Source: Sulfidibacterium sp964456625 | GTDB taxonomy: Bacteria; Bacteroidota; Bacteroidia; Bacteroidales; F082 | DNA: 64,000 nucleotides | NCBI GenBank assembly: GCA_964456625.1 | Contig: CAYWBO010000001.1 | Coordinates: 48,406-112,405 of the forward strand | Direction of reading: 5' to 3' | Shown here: positions 1 through 8,693 of the stretch, piece by piece | Position numbering within the stretch: position 1 is the stretch's first letter | Layout of the letters: every line of letters starts with the position of its first letter | Program-made: the position numbers and the translations under genes | The notes under the pieces: model-generated | What the model saw: the letters and a program-made list of their open reading frames with translations, nothing else | Database searches by the model: none | Told to the model about the DNA's origin: nothing

Positions 1-1453
1 CCTCGAAACTGTTGAATTCAGATGGCTCGCCTGTCTTCAGTCCCAGCACTTTCCCGGTCCCTGGATCTATCCCGTTGTTCAGCGTGAGTTCCAGGATTTT
101 GGGAATATTGAAATAGCCGGTGAGGATATAACTTTCGTTGCCGAAGGCACCGGTTTCCACACATCCGCTGGCACCTCCGTTCCGTGCGTCTTCGATCCTT
201 TTGCCCTGTCGGAGCATTTCCTGGATGATGGAATCGGTGTTAAAGATAGAAGGCTGACCAAAACCTGTTTTTACAATTCTCAGCGCCCGTTTGATGAAAC
301 GATCTGGGTTTTTCTTGCTCAGCTGAACCATGGAACTGGGCTGCAGCAGCCGCATCTCTTCAATCACATCCAGAATCAGATAAGAGAGTTCATTAACAGC
401 ATCCGACCCGTCTTCTTTCACGCCGCCGACATTGATCAGCGAGAAATCCGTGTAGGTGCTGCTTTCTTTTAAAGTAACGCCCATTTTCGGTGGTGCAGGA
501 TGGTTATTAAATTTCACCCAAAATGCCATCAGAAGTTCTTTGGCCTTTTCTTTTGTCAGCGTTCCGTTTTCCGTTTCACGGATGTAAAAAGGGTATAGGT
601 GCTGGTCCAACCGACCGGGATTGAAGGAATCCCAGGGATTCAGCTCGGTGACAACGCCCTGATGGATGAACCAATAGTGCTGCAAGGCTTCCCAAAAAGT
701 CTGGGGTGCGTGGGCCGGAACATTCATACAATTCCTGTGCATTTCCTGCAACTCTTTCAGACGCTCAGGATCGTTTTCCTGGGCCATAATCACCTCAATT
801 TTTTCAGCATGTCTGTGTGCGTAGGCGATGATGGCATCCGCCGAGATGTCCATGGCTGTCAGCTCTTCTTTCTTGTCGAGGGCCAACGGATCATTCACAA
901 AATCCAGCTTGGCCATCGCCTGTGCGATTTCTTTTTTAATATCCAGAAATCCCTTTTTAAAAGAGTCTTTCCCAATCACCGTATGGCCGGGAGCCCTTTG
1001 TTCCAGGAATTCAGTGAAAATGCCTGCTTCATAGGCGTCTTTCCATTCTTCCGGAAGCGCACGAAACATATTGTCGCGAATGGTCTTGCCTTCCCAGAAA
1101 GGAATGATCTTTTCCTGATACACTTTTCGGGTTTCTTCGGTCACCCTGAAGAACTGTTTTTTTCGTTTATCCAGCTTTTCCAGATCCTCCAGCGAATGCA
1201 ACACGATCTCGGGATAAGTGGGCGTGGATTTCGGGAACTCACCGCGTTCTCCAACAATCAGCTCGCCCTTCATGACAAAGATCTTTTTGTGTTCCATGAT
1301 ATATTGAAATGCCAATGCCCTGGTGACCGGAATCGAATGGCCCCGGGCTTTCCCACTTTGATAAAACTGGGTGAGCAATTCGGCACGCTGATGCGACATG
1401 ACCGGTTCTGCTGCAAGGCTATTTTCTCTTAGGTTATTAATTCTTTCGTTCAT
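1..1453 (-). CDS. hypD (4-Hyp dehydratase): glycyl radical enzyme, probable trans-4-hydroxy-L-proline dehydratase (partial, C-terminus beyond window)
   Basis: The reading frame opens with ATG at 1453 and stays open to the window edge, giving 484 codons of a protein usually near 790 residues; the C-terminal glycyl loop is outside. A dehydratase-type Cys-x-Glu motif (SGCVETG) has Cys431 and Glu433, close to the Cys434/Glu436 I recall for the Clostridioides difficile enzyme, and many flanking stretches (EQRAPGHTV, KFNN-PAPPK-G, TLKESSTYTDF, LTGY-NIPKILELTLNNG) read like that enzyme rather than pyruvate formate-lyase. Family role: radical dehydration of trans-4-hydroxyproline to pyrroline-5-carboxylate, which can then be reduced to proline or otherwise used; cytosolic and oxygen-sensitive. 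The activase gene ends 11 bp upstream, so the two form an operon. It could be another GRE dehydratase, but the local similarity favours this one. The symbol clashes with hydrogenase hypD at 22870. Confidence 0.85.
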   Translation of the reverse strand, partial: MNERINNLRENSLAAEPVMSHQRAELLTQFYQSGKARGHSIPVTRALAFQYIMEHKKIFVMKGELIVGERGEFPKSTPTYPEIVLHSLEDLEKLDKRKKQFFRVTEETRKVYQEKIIPFWEGKTIRDNMFRALPEEWKDAYEAGIFTEFLEQRAPGHTVIGKDSFKKGFLDIKKEIAQAMAKLDFVNDPLALDKKEELTAMDISADAIIAYAHRHAEKIEVIMAQENDPERLKELQEMHRNCMNVPAHAPQTFWEALQHYWFIHQGVVTELNPWDSFNPGRLDQHLYPFYIRETENGTLTKEKAKELLMAFWVKFNNHPAPPKMGVTLKESSTYTDFSLINVGGVKEDGSDAVNELSYLILDVIEEMRLLQPSSMVQLSKKNPDRFIKRALRIVKTGFGQPSIFNTDSIIQEMLRQGKRIEDARNGGASGCVETGAFGNESYILTGYFNIPKILELTLNNGIDPGTGKVLGLKTGEPSEFNSFE

Positions 1454-1464
1454 AGCAGTTTGTT

Positions 1465-2217
1465 TTATCCCCCCAGGTGAGCATCAAACCCAGCCCGGGT
1501 AAAAATTCCCTGAATCTCTTTATTTCTGACTTCATCTGTGATTTGAATCCCTGACAACTTGTAAGGGATGTCCAACCGGACATATTTGCTTTCTGCCATG
1601 GCATGATAGGGAAGCAGGTTGATCTTCCTGATATTTGGCATCCCGGCAAGCAAACTGATCATATCGCCGATATTTTCATCGGTATCTGTGATTCCCGGTA
1701 CCAGCGGCACGCGGATGATCACATTTTTTTGATGTTTGTTCAAATTTTCCAGATTTTTCAGGATCAGTTTATTGGAGACCCCGGTATATTTCCTGTGTAA
1801 GGGGTCGTTAATAACCTTCAGATCGAAAAGAAACAAATCCGGAACATCAATCAACGTATCAAAGATCTTTTGGGCAACAAACCCCGATGTATCCACCACC
1901 GTATGAATTCCTTCTTCCTTGCAGGCGATCAGCATCTGTTGCAGGAAATCGGGTTGCATCATGGGTTCACCACCGGAAAAAGTAACGCCGCCACCGGACT
2001 CATCCATAAAAAGCAATTCTTTCTTAATCTCTGTAAGCAGTTGCTTTTCGCTGTACTCTTTTACTGTAAAGCCATTGCTGTGATTGGAATCCGGAATGCA
2101 CTCCGGGTTATGGCACCACCAGCAGGATAGGGGACAGCCCTGAAAAAATACTGTCAGCCGGATACCGGGACCGTCATGGATGGTGAAACGCTGGATATTT
2201 GAAATAAATCCTGACAT
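1465..2217 (-). CDS. glycyl radical enzyme activating enzyme (radical SAM)
   Basis: A 250-residue radical SAM protein expected to abstract hydrogen from the glycine of the neighbouring glycyl radical enzyme. The SAM cluster motif CxxxCxxC is Cys28, Cys32, Cys35 within GCPLSCWWCHNPE; SGGEP near residue 79 binds the SAM amino group. Only one further cysteine follows the cluster closely, so the ferredoxin-like insert with two extra [4Fe-4S] clusters that many dehydratase activases carry is absent and the protein resembles the compact PFL-activase form. It is the first gene of the operon and its partner starts 11 bp after its stop. The start ATG at 2217 is followed by the usual MSGFISNIQRFTIHDGPG opening. 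Confidence 0.9.
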   Translation of the reverse strand: MSGFISNIQRFTIHDGPGIRLTVFFQGCPLSCWWCHNPECIPDSNHSNGFTVKEYSEKQLLTEIKKELLFMDESGGGVTFSGGEPMMQPDFLQQMLIACKEEGIHTVVDTSGFVAQKIFDTLIDVPDLFLFDLKVINDPLHRKYTGVSNKLILKNLENLNKHQKNVIIRVPLVPGITDTDENIGDMISLLAGMPNIRKINLLPYHAMAESKYVRLDIPYKLSGIQITDEVRNKEIQGIFTRAGFDAHLGG

Positions 2218-2392
2218 GAAACTGATTATTTAAACTCAAACACACAAAAATTTGTCCCCGAAAGGGGAATACGAAAGGCAGGAAAAAGTCACTTTATCCA
2301 GCATTCATACAGATGACGGCAAAACCGACCATACATCTTTATGAACATATTAGCGCTGTGAATTTCGGTGGTATGCTGCAAAAACAACATGG

Positions 2393-2422
2393 TTACATTT
2401 GGGTTTAACACCACAAATGTAA
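2393..2422. promoter_or_regulatory. 9-bp inverted repeat and possible promoter upstream of the glycyl radical operon
   Basis: TTACATTTG (2393-2401) and CAAATGTAA (2414-2422) are exact inverted copies around a 12-bp spacer. Read on the minus strand the right arm contains TACATTTG (2421-2414), a match to the Bacteroidota -7 box TAnnTTTG, so the palindrome may combine a promoter with an operator for the activase and glycyl radical enzyme genes, whose first codon is at 2217. No good TTTG -33 box was seen. The stretch 2218-2487 also has a TCCCC-GAAA-GGGGA hairpin at 2255-2268 and nothing else recognised. Confidence 0.4.
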
Positions 2423-2487
2423 TAATTTAACAATACGTTTAAACTAAGAAATGATTTAAATCAGAAAGCGGAGGCGAGTGTTGTCTG

Positions 2488-3414
2488 CTATTTCTTATTG
2501 CTTGACTTGAACAAAAGATCCTTTTCAGCTTTGCTGAGGCTGGCGTAGCCGGATTTTGAAATCTTTTCCAGGATACGGTCAATTTCATCCTGGGTTACCG
2601 ACCGGTTACGGTTGTATTCTTCATCCGTCAGCGGGCGTCCGGATTCCGGACGGAGGGTGCTGAATTTTTTGTATTTACGCCTTTTGAAAGAAAGTTCCGG
2701 CAGTTTCCAGTGGTCGAAAATGCGATAGAAATCGGTCCCTTTGCGCAACGAAAGGCCGTAAAGAAATCCCCAAAGAGCGCCACCGACGTGTGCAATATTC
2801 CCTCCGGGATTGGAGGACTGAATGCTTATAATATCTATGATCACCAGGGCGATGGCAAGATACTTCAACTTGATGCGGCCGATCAGGAACAGCTGCACCT
2901 GATAATCGGGAACATAAGTGGAAATTGCGACCAGGATAGCCAGAATAGAGGCCGAAGCTCCCAGGGCTACTGAGATGGACCGGATACCGGCAAAGGCAGG
3001 AAACACATTAAACGACACCACAAAAAACAAGGCTCCCACCAGCCCCCCTATGAAATAGGTGATCAGCAGCTTGCGCTGACTCAGATATTCCGTGAACCAT
3101 AAACCTGCTGCATAGAGCACCAGCATGTTGAAAAACCAGTGGAAAAATGCCTCGTGCAGAAACATGTAAGTAAAAATAGTCCAGGGCTTTTGTGCCAGGC
3201 TACTCATTGCTGAGGGCAGTGCCATAATGGTTCCCAACGGGCTTAACTGCGGGATATTTCCTGTAAAAAGCCAGGTTCCCAGTGTGGAAACATTGGCCGC
3301 TAAAAAAATGATCGTATTGATGAGGATCAGACGTGACAGTACATTCTTTCCCAGGAAGATATCATGAAGGACTTCTCCTGTGCTTTTTCTCCGGTACTGA
3401 AAATTATCGTACAT
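2488..3414 (-). CDS. rhomboid family intramembrane serine protease with C-terminal DUF6576-like tail
   Basis: A 308-residue membrane protein with about six to seven hydrophobic segments. Rhomboid features visible are H-x4-H-x3-N (His87, His92, Asn96), the catalytic serine in GASAS (Ser154) and the catalytic histidine in AHVGG (His209). The motif has Ala where classic rhomboids have Gly after the serine, a variant I associate with Bacteroidota homologs. Residues about 255-308 form a soluble, charged tail with a repeated short helix pattern (LTDEEYN, KSGYASLSKAEKDLLF), as in the DUF6576 tail. It lies 20 bp downstream of a second rhomboid, a usual pairing next to mutL in this phylum. Substrates cannot be told from sequence. 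Confidence 0.9.
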   Translation of the reverse strand: MYDNFQYRRKSTGEVLHDIFLGKNVLSRLILINTIIFLAANVSTLGTWLFTGNIPQLSPLGTIMALPSAMSSLAQKPWTIFTYMFLHEAFFHWFFNMLVLYAAGLWFTEYLSQRKLLITYFIGGLVGALFFVVSFNVFPAFAGIRSISVALGASASILAILVAISTYVPDYQVQLFLIGRIKLKYLAIALVIIDIISIQSSNPGGNIAHVGGALWGFLYGLSLRKGTDFYRIFDHWKLPELSFKRRKYKKFSTLRPESGRPLTDEEYNRNRSVTQDEIDRILEKISKSGYASLSKAEKDLLFKSSNKK

Positions 3415-3434
3415 ATCCTTTTAATTGAAGCTTC

Positions 3435-4298
3435 TTAGATTTCCGGACCGAAGAACTTTCCGTGTTTTTTCCAGTAAAAGATAATGGCCAGTCCCACGAG
3501 CATCCCGCCGACATGGGCGAAGTGTGCCACATTGTCACCCGGCCGGTTGCTGATCCCGGAGAACAACTCCAGCAAACCATAACCGATCACGAACCATTTG
3601 GCTTTAATAGGAATGGCAAAATAGAGATAAATAATAGAATTGGGAAACATCATACCGAATGCCAGCAACAGTCCGAAAATAGCTCCTGACGCACCGATGA
3701 CGACCATCTGATTCAGCATTTCCACTTTATAATTGGACAGGAATGTCACAATCTGTTGCATGATGTCTGAGTTGGCTTGTCCCTGACTCAGCAAATTCAT
3801 ATTCTGATTAAAGAGTGAAATGTCATGCTGCGTGATCAAAGGATTGATAGCTCCGATGCGGAAACCGTATTTGGCGAAATAATCTTCCACGCCTGTAACT
3901 GTAGGATGCGTGATGATCTGATTTAATGAATCCAGGTTCGGTGACAGTGAGAAATGGATCCAGATGAGATAAACAACAGCAGAACCCAGTCCTGTCAGCA
4001 GATAGAAAATCAGGAATTTCTTTCCGCCCCACACATTCTCCACCACATTACCGAACATCCACAAAGCAAACATGTTGAAGATTATGTGCGCCCAGCCACC
4101 ATGGAGAAACATGTAAGTAAAGAACTGATAAACCCTGAAATTAGCGGCTCCCGGATAGTGGAGCCCGAACATGTCTATCAGATCAATGTGATATTTTCGT
4201 AAAGCCAGCGTAGCAAGAAAAATCAGGGTGTTGATGATCAACAGGTTTTTAACCACTGGTGGTAGTATCTTAAAGCCGCCCGGTCTGTATTGCTGCAT
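3435..4298 (-). CDS. rhomboid family intramembrane serine protease
   Basis: A 287-residue integral membrane protease. It has the rhomboid signature H-x4-H-x3-N (His66, His71, Asn75), the canonical GASG catalytic serine (Ser204) and AHVGG with His262. A polar stretch at about residues 115-195 (loop between early membrane segments, rich in Asn and Gln) is longer than in minimal rhomboids and probably extracytoplasmic. It sits between mutL (69 bp upstream) and a second rhomboid (20 bp downstream), all on the minus strand and probably co-transcribed. Likely role is cleavage of membrane-anchored substrates within the bilayer; the targets are unknown. Confidence 0.92.
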   Translation of the reverse strand: MQQYRPGGFKILPPVVKNLLIINTLIFLATLALRKYHIDLIDMFGLHYPGAANFRVYQFFTYMFLHGGWAHIIFNMFALWMFGNVVENVWGGKKFLIFYLLTGLGSAVVYLIWIHFSLSPNLDSLNQIITHPTVTGVEDYFAKYGFRIGAINPLITQHDISLFNQNMNLLSQGQANSDIMQQIVTFLSNYKVEMLNQMVVIGASGAIFGLLLAFGMMFPNSIIYLYFAIPIKAKWFVIGYGLLELFSGISNRPGDNVAHFAHVGGMLVGLAIIFYWKKHGKFFGPEI

Positions 4299-4367
4299 GA
4301 GTTATCTTTTGTTTGTGAATAAATTCATTTTTCTCATTTCAAAAGGGAGTTTCATACGCGTTCGAAA

Positions 4368-6191
4368 TTACCTCAAAAATCCTTCCAAAGTTTCATTCGT
4401 CACGATTCCGATAATTTTACTGCCATCGGGTGCCTGTTCCGGCACCTGACAGGCAAAAAGACGGTCGAAGAGATCTGACATTTCTTCTTTGGTCAGGCTT
4501 TCGCCCGATCGAATTGAAAACCGGGCTGCCATTGCCCTCGCAAGACGGATGGGCTTGTCCATCCCCAACTCAGTATTTTGTGTTTTATAGTCCTCGACAA
4601 TTCTTTCCAGGCTGAACTGAATATCCTTGTCATTCAAATCCGCAGGAATGCCTTTCACAACATATTGACCCGGATCTTCTTCTTCCAGAATAAAGCCCAC
4701 TGATTTTAAAAAACCCATCATTTCTTCCAGAATGGAAATATCCTCAGGTGAAAAATGAATTTCCACAGGAAACAGCTGGTGCTGTGAAGCTTGTTCTTTT
4801 CCCTGTAATTGCTGGAGATATTTCTCATAAAGAATTCTTTCGTGTGCTTTTTGCTGATGGATCAGCATCATGCCTGAGCGGACATTGCAAACGATAAATT
4901 TCCGCTGGATCTGAAAGAAAGAATGCGGCGAAGTATCCTGTTGTTCCTGTATTCCGTTGGTGCTTTCCTGTGAAACAGCTTTTGCGTCTTTTGGGCCGGA
5001 AGCAAAGAGATTTTCCCAGTTCCGAACCGATTTCTCCCTCTGAAAATGACTGCTTTCGCGATAGGAAACATTTTTATCGGATTCGAAAGGATTGTAATCC
5101 GGATTGATCTTGATCTCAGGTTGCCGCACAATACCTTTGGCGGGATTCTGAAAAGCCGCTTCGATGCTCGGATCCACATCAAAATCGATGGTGGGCGTCA
5201 GGTTGTGCATGCCTACGGATTGCTTGACAGCGGCCTGCAGCACGGCATACACATATTTGGCATCCTTAAAGTTGACTTCCGTCTTGGTGGGATGGATGTT
5301 GATGTCGATATCCGATGGATTGACTTCTACGTCGATAAAATAAGACGGGAATGAATCGCCCGGCAGCAACTCGCTGAAAGCATTGGTAACCGCATGATTC
5401 AGGTAAGCATGTTTGATATATCGCTGGTTCACGAAGAAATACTGTTCTCCCCGTGTTTTCTTGGCAAATTCCGGTTTCAGAATAAAACCGTTGATCGAAA
5501 GAATGTCTGTCGTCTGCGAAACCGACAACAGGCGCTGGTCATACACTTTGCCGAAAATCGCCACAATCCTGGATTTCAGGCTTCCTTTTACCAGGTTGTA
5601 AACCGTCTTCCCGTTATGGTCCAGCGTAAAGGAAATTTCAGGGTTGATCAGCGCCACCCGGTTGAATTCTTCCAGAATGTGCCTTGTTTCGGCATTGAAA
5701 GATTTCAGGAAGTTTCTCCTGGCGGGAACGTTGAAGAAAAGGTTTTTCACCATGATCGTGGTTCCCGGTGGGCAGGAGCATGGCTCCTGATGGATTACTT
5801 TGGAGCCTTCGATACGCAGGCAGTTTCCCAGTTCATCGCCTTTTGGGCGACTTTTAATCTCCACCTGTGCAATGGCGGCAATGGAAGCCATGGCTTCACC
5901 ACGAAACCCCAGCGTATGAATGGAAAACAGATCATCGGCTTTGGTGATCTTGGAAGTGGCGTGCCTCTCGAAACACATCCGGATATCTATGGCAGACATG
6001 CCACAACCGTTGTCCGTAACCTGGATCAGCGTCTTCCCGGCATCTTTAATGACAAGATGAATTTCTGTAGCACCGGCATCCACTGAATTCTCAAGCAGTT
6101 CCTTCACGGCGGAAGCTGGTCGCTGGATCACTTCGCCTGCAGCGATCTGATTGGCGACCGAGTCCGGAAGAAGCTTGATAACATTCGACAT
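4368..6191 (-). CDS. mutL: DNA mismatch repair protein MutL
   Basis: A 607-residue GHKL ATPase that links MutS mismatch recognition to downstream repair. N-terminal motifs are clear: KELLENSVDAG (residues 30-40), DNGCGM, ATSKI and TLGFRGEAM. The linker at about 330-430 is polar. The C-terminal dimerisation domain has HQQKAHERILYE where endonuclease-type MutL has DQHAxxExxxxE, so the first Asp and the His are replaced, and the CPHGRP-like site near the end reads QAPDGSK. That suggests the latent nuclease is reduced or absent; this is an inference from motifs. Length matches the family. It is followed by two rhomboids and preceded 11 bp upstream by a small membrane protein gene. Confidence 0.95.
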   Translation of the reverse strand: MSNVIKLLPDSVANQIAAGEVIQRPASAVKELLENSVDAGATEIHLVIKDAGKTLIQVTDNGCGMSAIDIRMCFERHATSKITKADDLFSIHTLGFRGEAMASIAAIAQVEIKSRPKGDELGNCLRIEGSKVIHQEPCSCPPGTTIMVKNLFFNVPARRNFLKSFNAETRHILEEFNRVALINPEISFTLDHNGKTVYNLVKGSLKSRIVAIFGKVYDQRLLSVSQTTDILSINGFILKPEFAKKTRGEQYFFVNQRYIKHAYLNHAVTNAFSELLPGDSFPSYFIDVEVNPSDIDINIHPTKTEVNFKDAKYVYAVLQAAVKQSVGMHNLTPTIDFDVDPSIEAAFQNPAKGIVRQPEIKINPDYNPFESDKNVSYRESSHFQREKSVRNWENLFASGPKDAKAVSQESTNGIQEQQDTSPHSFFQIQRKFIVCNVRSGMMLIHQQKAHERILYEKYLQQLQGKEQASQHQLFPVEIHFSPEDISILEEMMGFLKSVGFILEEEDPGQYVVKGIPADLNDKDIQFSLERIVEDYKTQNTELGMDKPIRLARAMAARFSIRSGESLTKEEMSDLFDRLFACQVPEQAPDGSKIIGIVTNETLEGFLR

Positions 6192-6202
6192 AAACCCTTG
6201 CC

Positions 6203-6517
6203 TTATTTAACTCCCACTCCGAATAGAGTAAGAAAATTATCGATCAGGTTGGTAAAAAGTATGATATAAATGCTTCCTCCTATAATGACAGCGTAAACCA
6301 AATAAGATATATACCGGCTTGAGGCGCTTTTCCCGAACTGATCTTTTTTCTCCCACCGTTTTGACATTTGCAGACGGATTCTTTCTTCCCGGCTTAACGC
6401 AGAATCATAACCCAACTCTGTTTTCCGTCGCTCCCATTCATCCCGTTGCGGGTCGTAATACCTCGATGGAAAGTTAAATCTTTTGGGCTTGGGGGTATTG
6501 AACATCGTAAAACGCAT
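6203..6517 (-). CDS. small conserved single-pass membrane protein
   Basis: A 104-residue protein with a basic, Arg/Lys-rich N-terminal two thirds (PKRFNFPSRYYDP, ERRKTELGY) and one hydrophobic segment at about residues 70-93 near the C-terminus. Proteins with this layout occur beside mutL in Bacteroidota, but I do not know a function. It lies 11 bp upstream of mutL and 46 bp downstream of argS on the same strand. A second Met at residue 5 is an alternative start. The charge distribution predicts a cytoplasmic N-terminus. Confidence 0.7.
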   Translation of the reverse strand: MRFTMFNTPKPKRFNFPSRYYDPQRDEWERRKTELGYDSALSREERIRLQMSKRWEKKDQFGKSASSRYISYLVYAVIIGGSIYIILFTNLIDNFLTLFGVGVK

Positions 6518-6563
6518 GGCAATAAATTTATCTTACAAAGATAGTTCTTTTTGAGCTTTTGTG

Positions 6564-8354
6564 TTACATCCGTTCGGGGAGTACGATGCCCAAAAGATGC
6601 ATGGCCGAACGCAAAGTCCTGGCAGTAAAGTCCGACAGCGCGAGCCGGAAATTCCTTTTTACAGCGTCTTCTTCTTTTAAAATACTCAGATCATGATAGA
6701 ACTGATTGTATTCTTTGGCCACCTCAAAAGAGAAGTTGGCAACAGGTGCCGGACTTAACGCATCGCCCGCCGCTTTTACAACAGAAGGAAAATCGTGCAG
6801 AAGCTTAAGCAGGGATTTTTCCTTATTCTCAGGAATGTGGCTTTCGTAATTTGCTGCACGAAAATCCATCCCTGCATCATAGGCTTTGCGCATGACAGAC
6901 TGGATCCGTGCATGCGTGTACTGGATGAACGGACCTGTGTTTCCGTTGAAATCAATGGATTCCTCCGGATTGAACATCATGGTTTTTTTGGGATCTACCT
7001 TCAGAATGAAATATTTCAGTGCCCCCAGCCCGACCATATCGTACAGTTGTGTCGATTCTTCCGGGGTGAAATCGTCGAATTTTCCCAGCTCCTCGGAAGT
7101 CTTGCGTGCCGTTCCGGCCATTTCTTCCATCAGCTCGTCTGCATCCACCACGGTCCCTTCACGGGATTTCATCTTGCCGTGCGGCAGTTCCACCATCCCG
7201 TAAGAAAGATGATAGATGTTTTCGGCCCAGGTCTTTCCCAGCTTCTTTAGCAGGAGTTTCAACACATCAAAATGATAATTCTGCTCGTTGCCCACCACAT
7301 AGATCAACTGCTGAGGCTCGTAATCTTCATAACGCAAATGGGCCGTTCCCAGATCCTGCGTCATGTAAACGGAAGTCCCGTCGGCACGCAGCAGTAGCTT
7401 TTCATCCAGGCCTTCATCGGTAAGATCGCACCACACGGAACCATCTTCTTTTTTATAAAAGATATGCTTCTCAAGCCCTTCGTTTACCAGTTCCTTTCCC
7501 AGCAGGTAGGTTTTCGATTCGTAATAGATCTTATCGAAATCTACGCCCATCCGTTGGTAGGTTTTGTCGAAGCCTGCATATACCCACGAATTCATCTCTT
7601 CCCAAAGGGAGCGGACCTCCAGGTCGCCGGCTTCCCATTGCTGCAACATCTGTTTGGCTTCGACAATCAGGGGGGCCTTTTGTGCCGCTTCCTCGGCGTT
7701 GAGGCCTTCCGATACAAGTGTTGCGATTTCCTTTTTGTACTCTTTGTCGAACAGTACATAAAAATCCCCGACGAGTTTGTCGCCTTTTTGTCCTGATTTT
7801 TCCGGTGTCTGTCCCTTGCCCCACTTCTGCCAGGCCAGCATGGATTTGCAGATGTGGATGCCCCGGTCGTTTACCAGATTCACCTTCACGACGTTTTTGC
7901 CGTTGGCCTTGAGAATTTCGGCCACGGACCATCCCAGCAGGTTGTTGCGGACATGCCCCAGGTGCAGCGGCTTGTTGGTGTTGGGCGAGGAGTATTCTAT
8001 CACGACAGGCGGCTCTCCGGCCTTAGCCGCAAGCATTCCGTATTTTTCGTCAGCATAAGAGGATTCGAAAAATGAAATCCAGTACCGGTCGCTGATTACC
8101 AGGTTCAGAAAGCCTTTAATCACATTGTAGTCTGTGACTTCTACCGTATTTTCTTTCAGAAAATCTCCCAGATCCCGTGCCGTGGCTTCGGGTGCTTTGC
8201 GCGAAATCTTCAGCAAAGGAAAAACCACTACGGTCAGGTCGCCTTCAAATTCCGGCCTGGTTTTTTGCAATAAAAATTGTCCCGGTTTCAATTCCTGTCC
8301 GTAAAGCGTTTTAACGGCTAAACTTAGCTTCTCTGCTAAAATGGATTCTATCAT
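6564..8354 (-). CDS. argS: arginyl-tRNA synthetase
   Basis: A 596-residue class I aminoacyl-tRNA synthetase that charges tRNA-Arg with arginine. The HIGH signature is HLGH at residues 131-134 within SPNTNKPLHLGH, and KMKSREG near residue 390 stands for KMSKS. The N-terminal about 100 residues are the Add-1 domain that contacts the tRNA elbow, and the C-terminal region (from about 480, FIQYTHARIQSV onward) is the DALR anticodon-binding domain ending in the usual LLGIVLPERM. Full length. A gap of unknown sequence begins 39 bp upstream of the start, so its promoter cannot be judged. Confidence 0.97.
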   Translation of the reverse strand: MIESILAEKLSLAVKTLYGQELKPGQFLLQKTRPEFEGDLTVVVFPLLKISRKAPEATARDLGDFLKENTVEVTDYNVIKGFLNLVISDRYWISFFESSYADEKYGMLAAKAGEPPVVIEYSSPNTNKPLHLGHVRNNLLGWSVAEILKANGKNVVKVNLVNDRGIHICKSMLAWQKWGKGQTPEKSGQKGDKLVGDFYVLFDKEYKKEIATLVSEGLNAEEAAQKAPLIVEAKQMLQQWEAGDLEVRSLWEEMNSWVYAGFDKTYQRMGVDFDKIYYESKTYLLGKELVNEGLEKHIFYKKEDGSVWCDLTDEGLDEKLLLRADGTSVYMTQDLGTAHLRYEDYEPQQLIYVVGNEQNYHFDVLKLLLKKLGKTWAENIYHLSYGMVELPHGKMKSREGTVVDADELMEEMAGTARKTSEELGKFDDFTPEESTQLYDMVGLGALKYFILKVDPKKTMMFNPEESIDFNGNTGPFIQYTHARIQSVMRKAYDAGMDFRAANYESHIPENKEKSLLKLLHDFPSVVKAAGDALSPAPVANFSFEVAKEYNQFYHDLSILKEEDAVKRNFRLALSDFTARTLRSAMHLLGIVLPERM

Positions 8355-8393
8355 GATCTCGCGCTTTTTAAAGCTGCAAAAGTAGAAAAAAAG

Positions 8394-8493
8394 NNNNNNN
8401 NNNNNNNNNNNNNNNNNNNNNNNNNNNNNNNNNNNNNNNNNNNNNNNNNNNNNNNNNNNNNNNNNNNNNNNNNNNNNNNNNNNNNNNNNNNNN
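8394..8493. other. assembly gap (100 N)
   Basis: Exactly 100 N, a placeholder length. The flanks (8355-8393 and 8494-8693) are non-coding as far as can be seen; the right flank holds one copy of a degenerate 27-bp repeat. Confidence 0.99.
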
Positions 8494-8508
8494 GCTCAGA
8501 GGTTCAGA

Positions 8509-8535
8509 AGTGTCGACACTGAATGGTCCCCTCAG
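8509..8535 (+). repeat. degenerate direct repeat, copy 1
   Basis: A 27-bp stretch starting AGTGTCGACACTGAATG and ending CCCTCAG matches 10296-10322 at 22 of 27 positions. The pair flanks the outer-membrane protein gene at 8694-10199. Confidence 0.45.
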
Positions 8536-8693
8536 GAGCGGGAAGGGGAGGCTACAACGCTGAAATCAAAAAGTTTCAGTCAAAAAGCCTATAAATTCCA
8601 CCAGGGTGCACAACGTAGTGAAAATAATGGTTATTTTTGTGTGATTCCTTATCCCGCTAAGGAAGTTTGCTGACAATTATAATCTTAAAACCA

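Noticed and set aside
599..1432. Plus-strand frame of 277 codons opposite the glycyl radical enzyme
   Set aside because: The opposite strand encodes a clearly conserved enzyme; this frame is its antisense shadow.
2416..2433. Third Rex operator before the glycyl radical operon (TTAACAA at 2427-2433)
   Set aside because: The left half (AATGTAA) matches TTGTTAA at too few positions.
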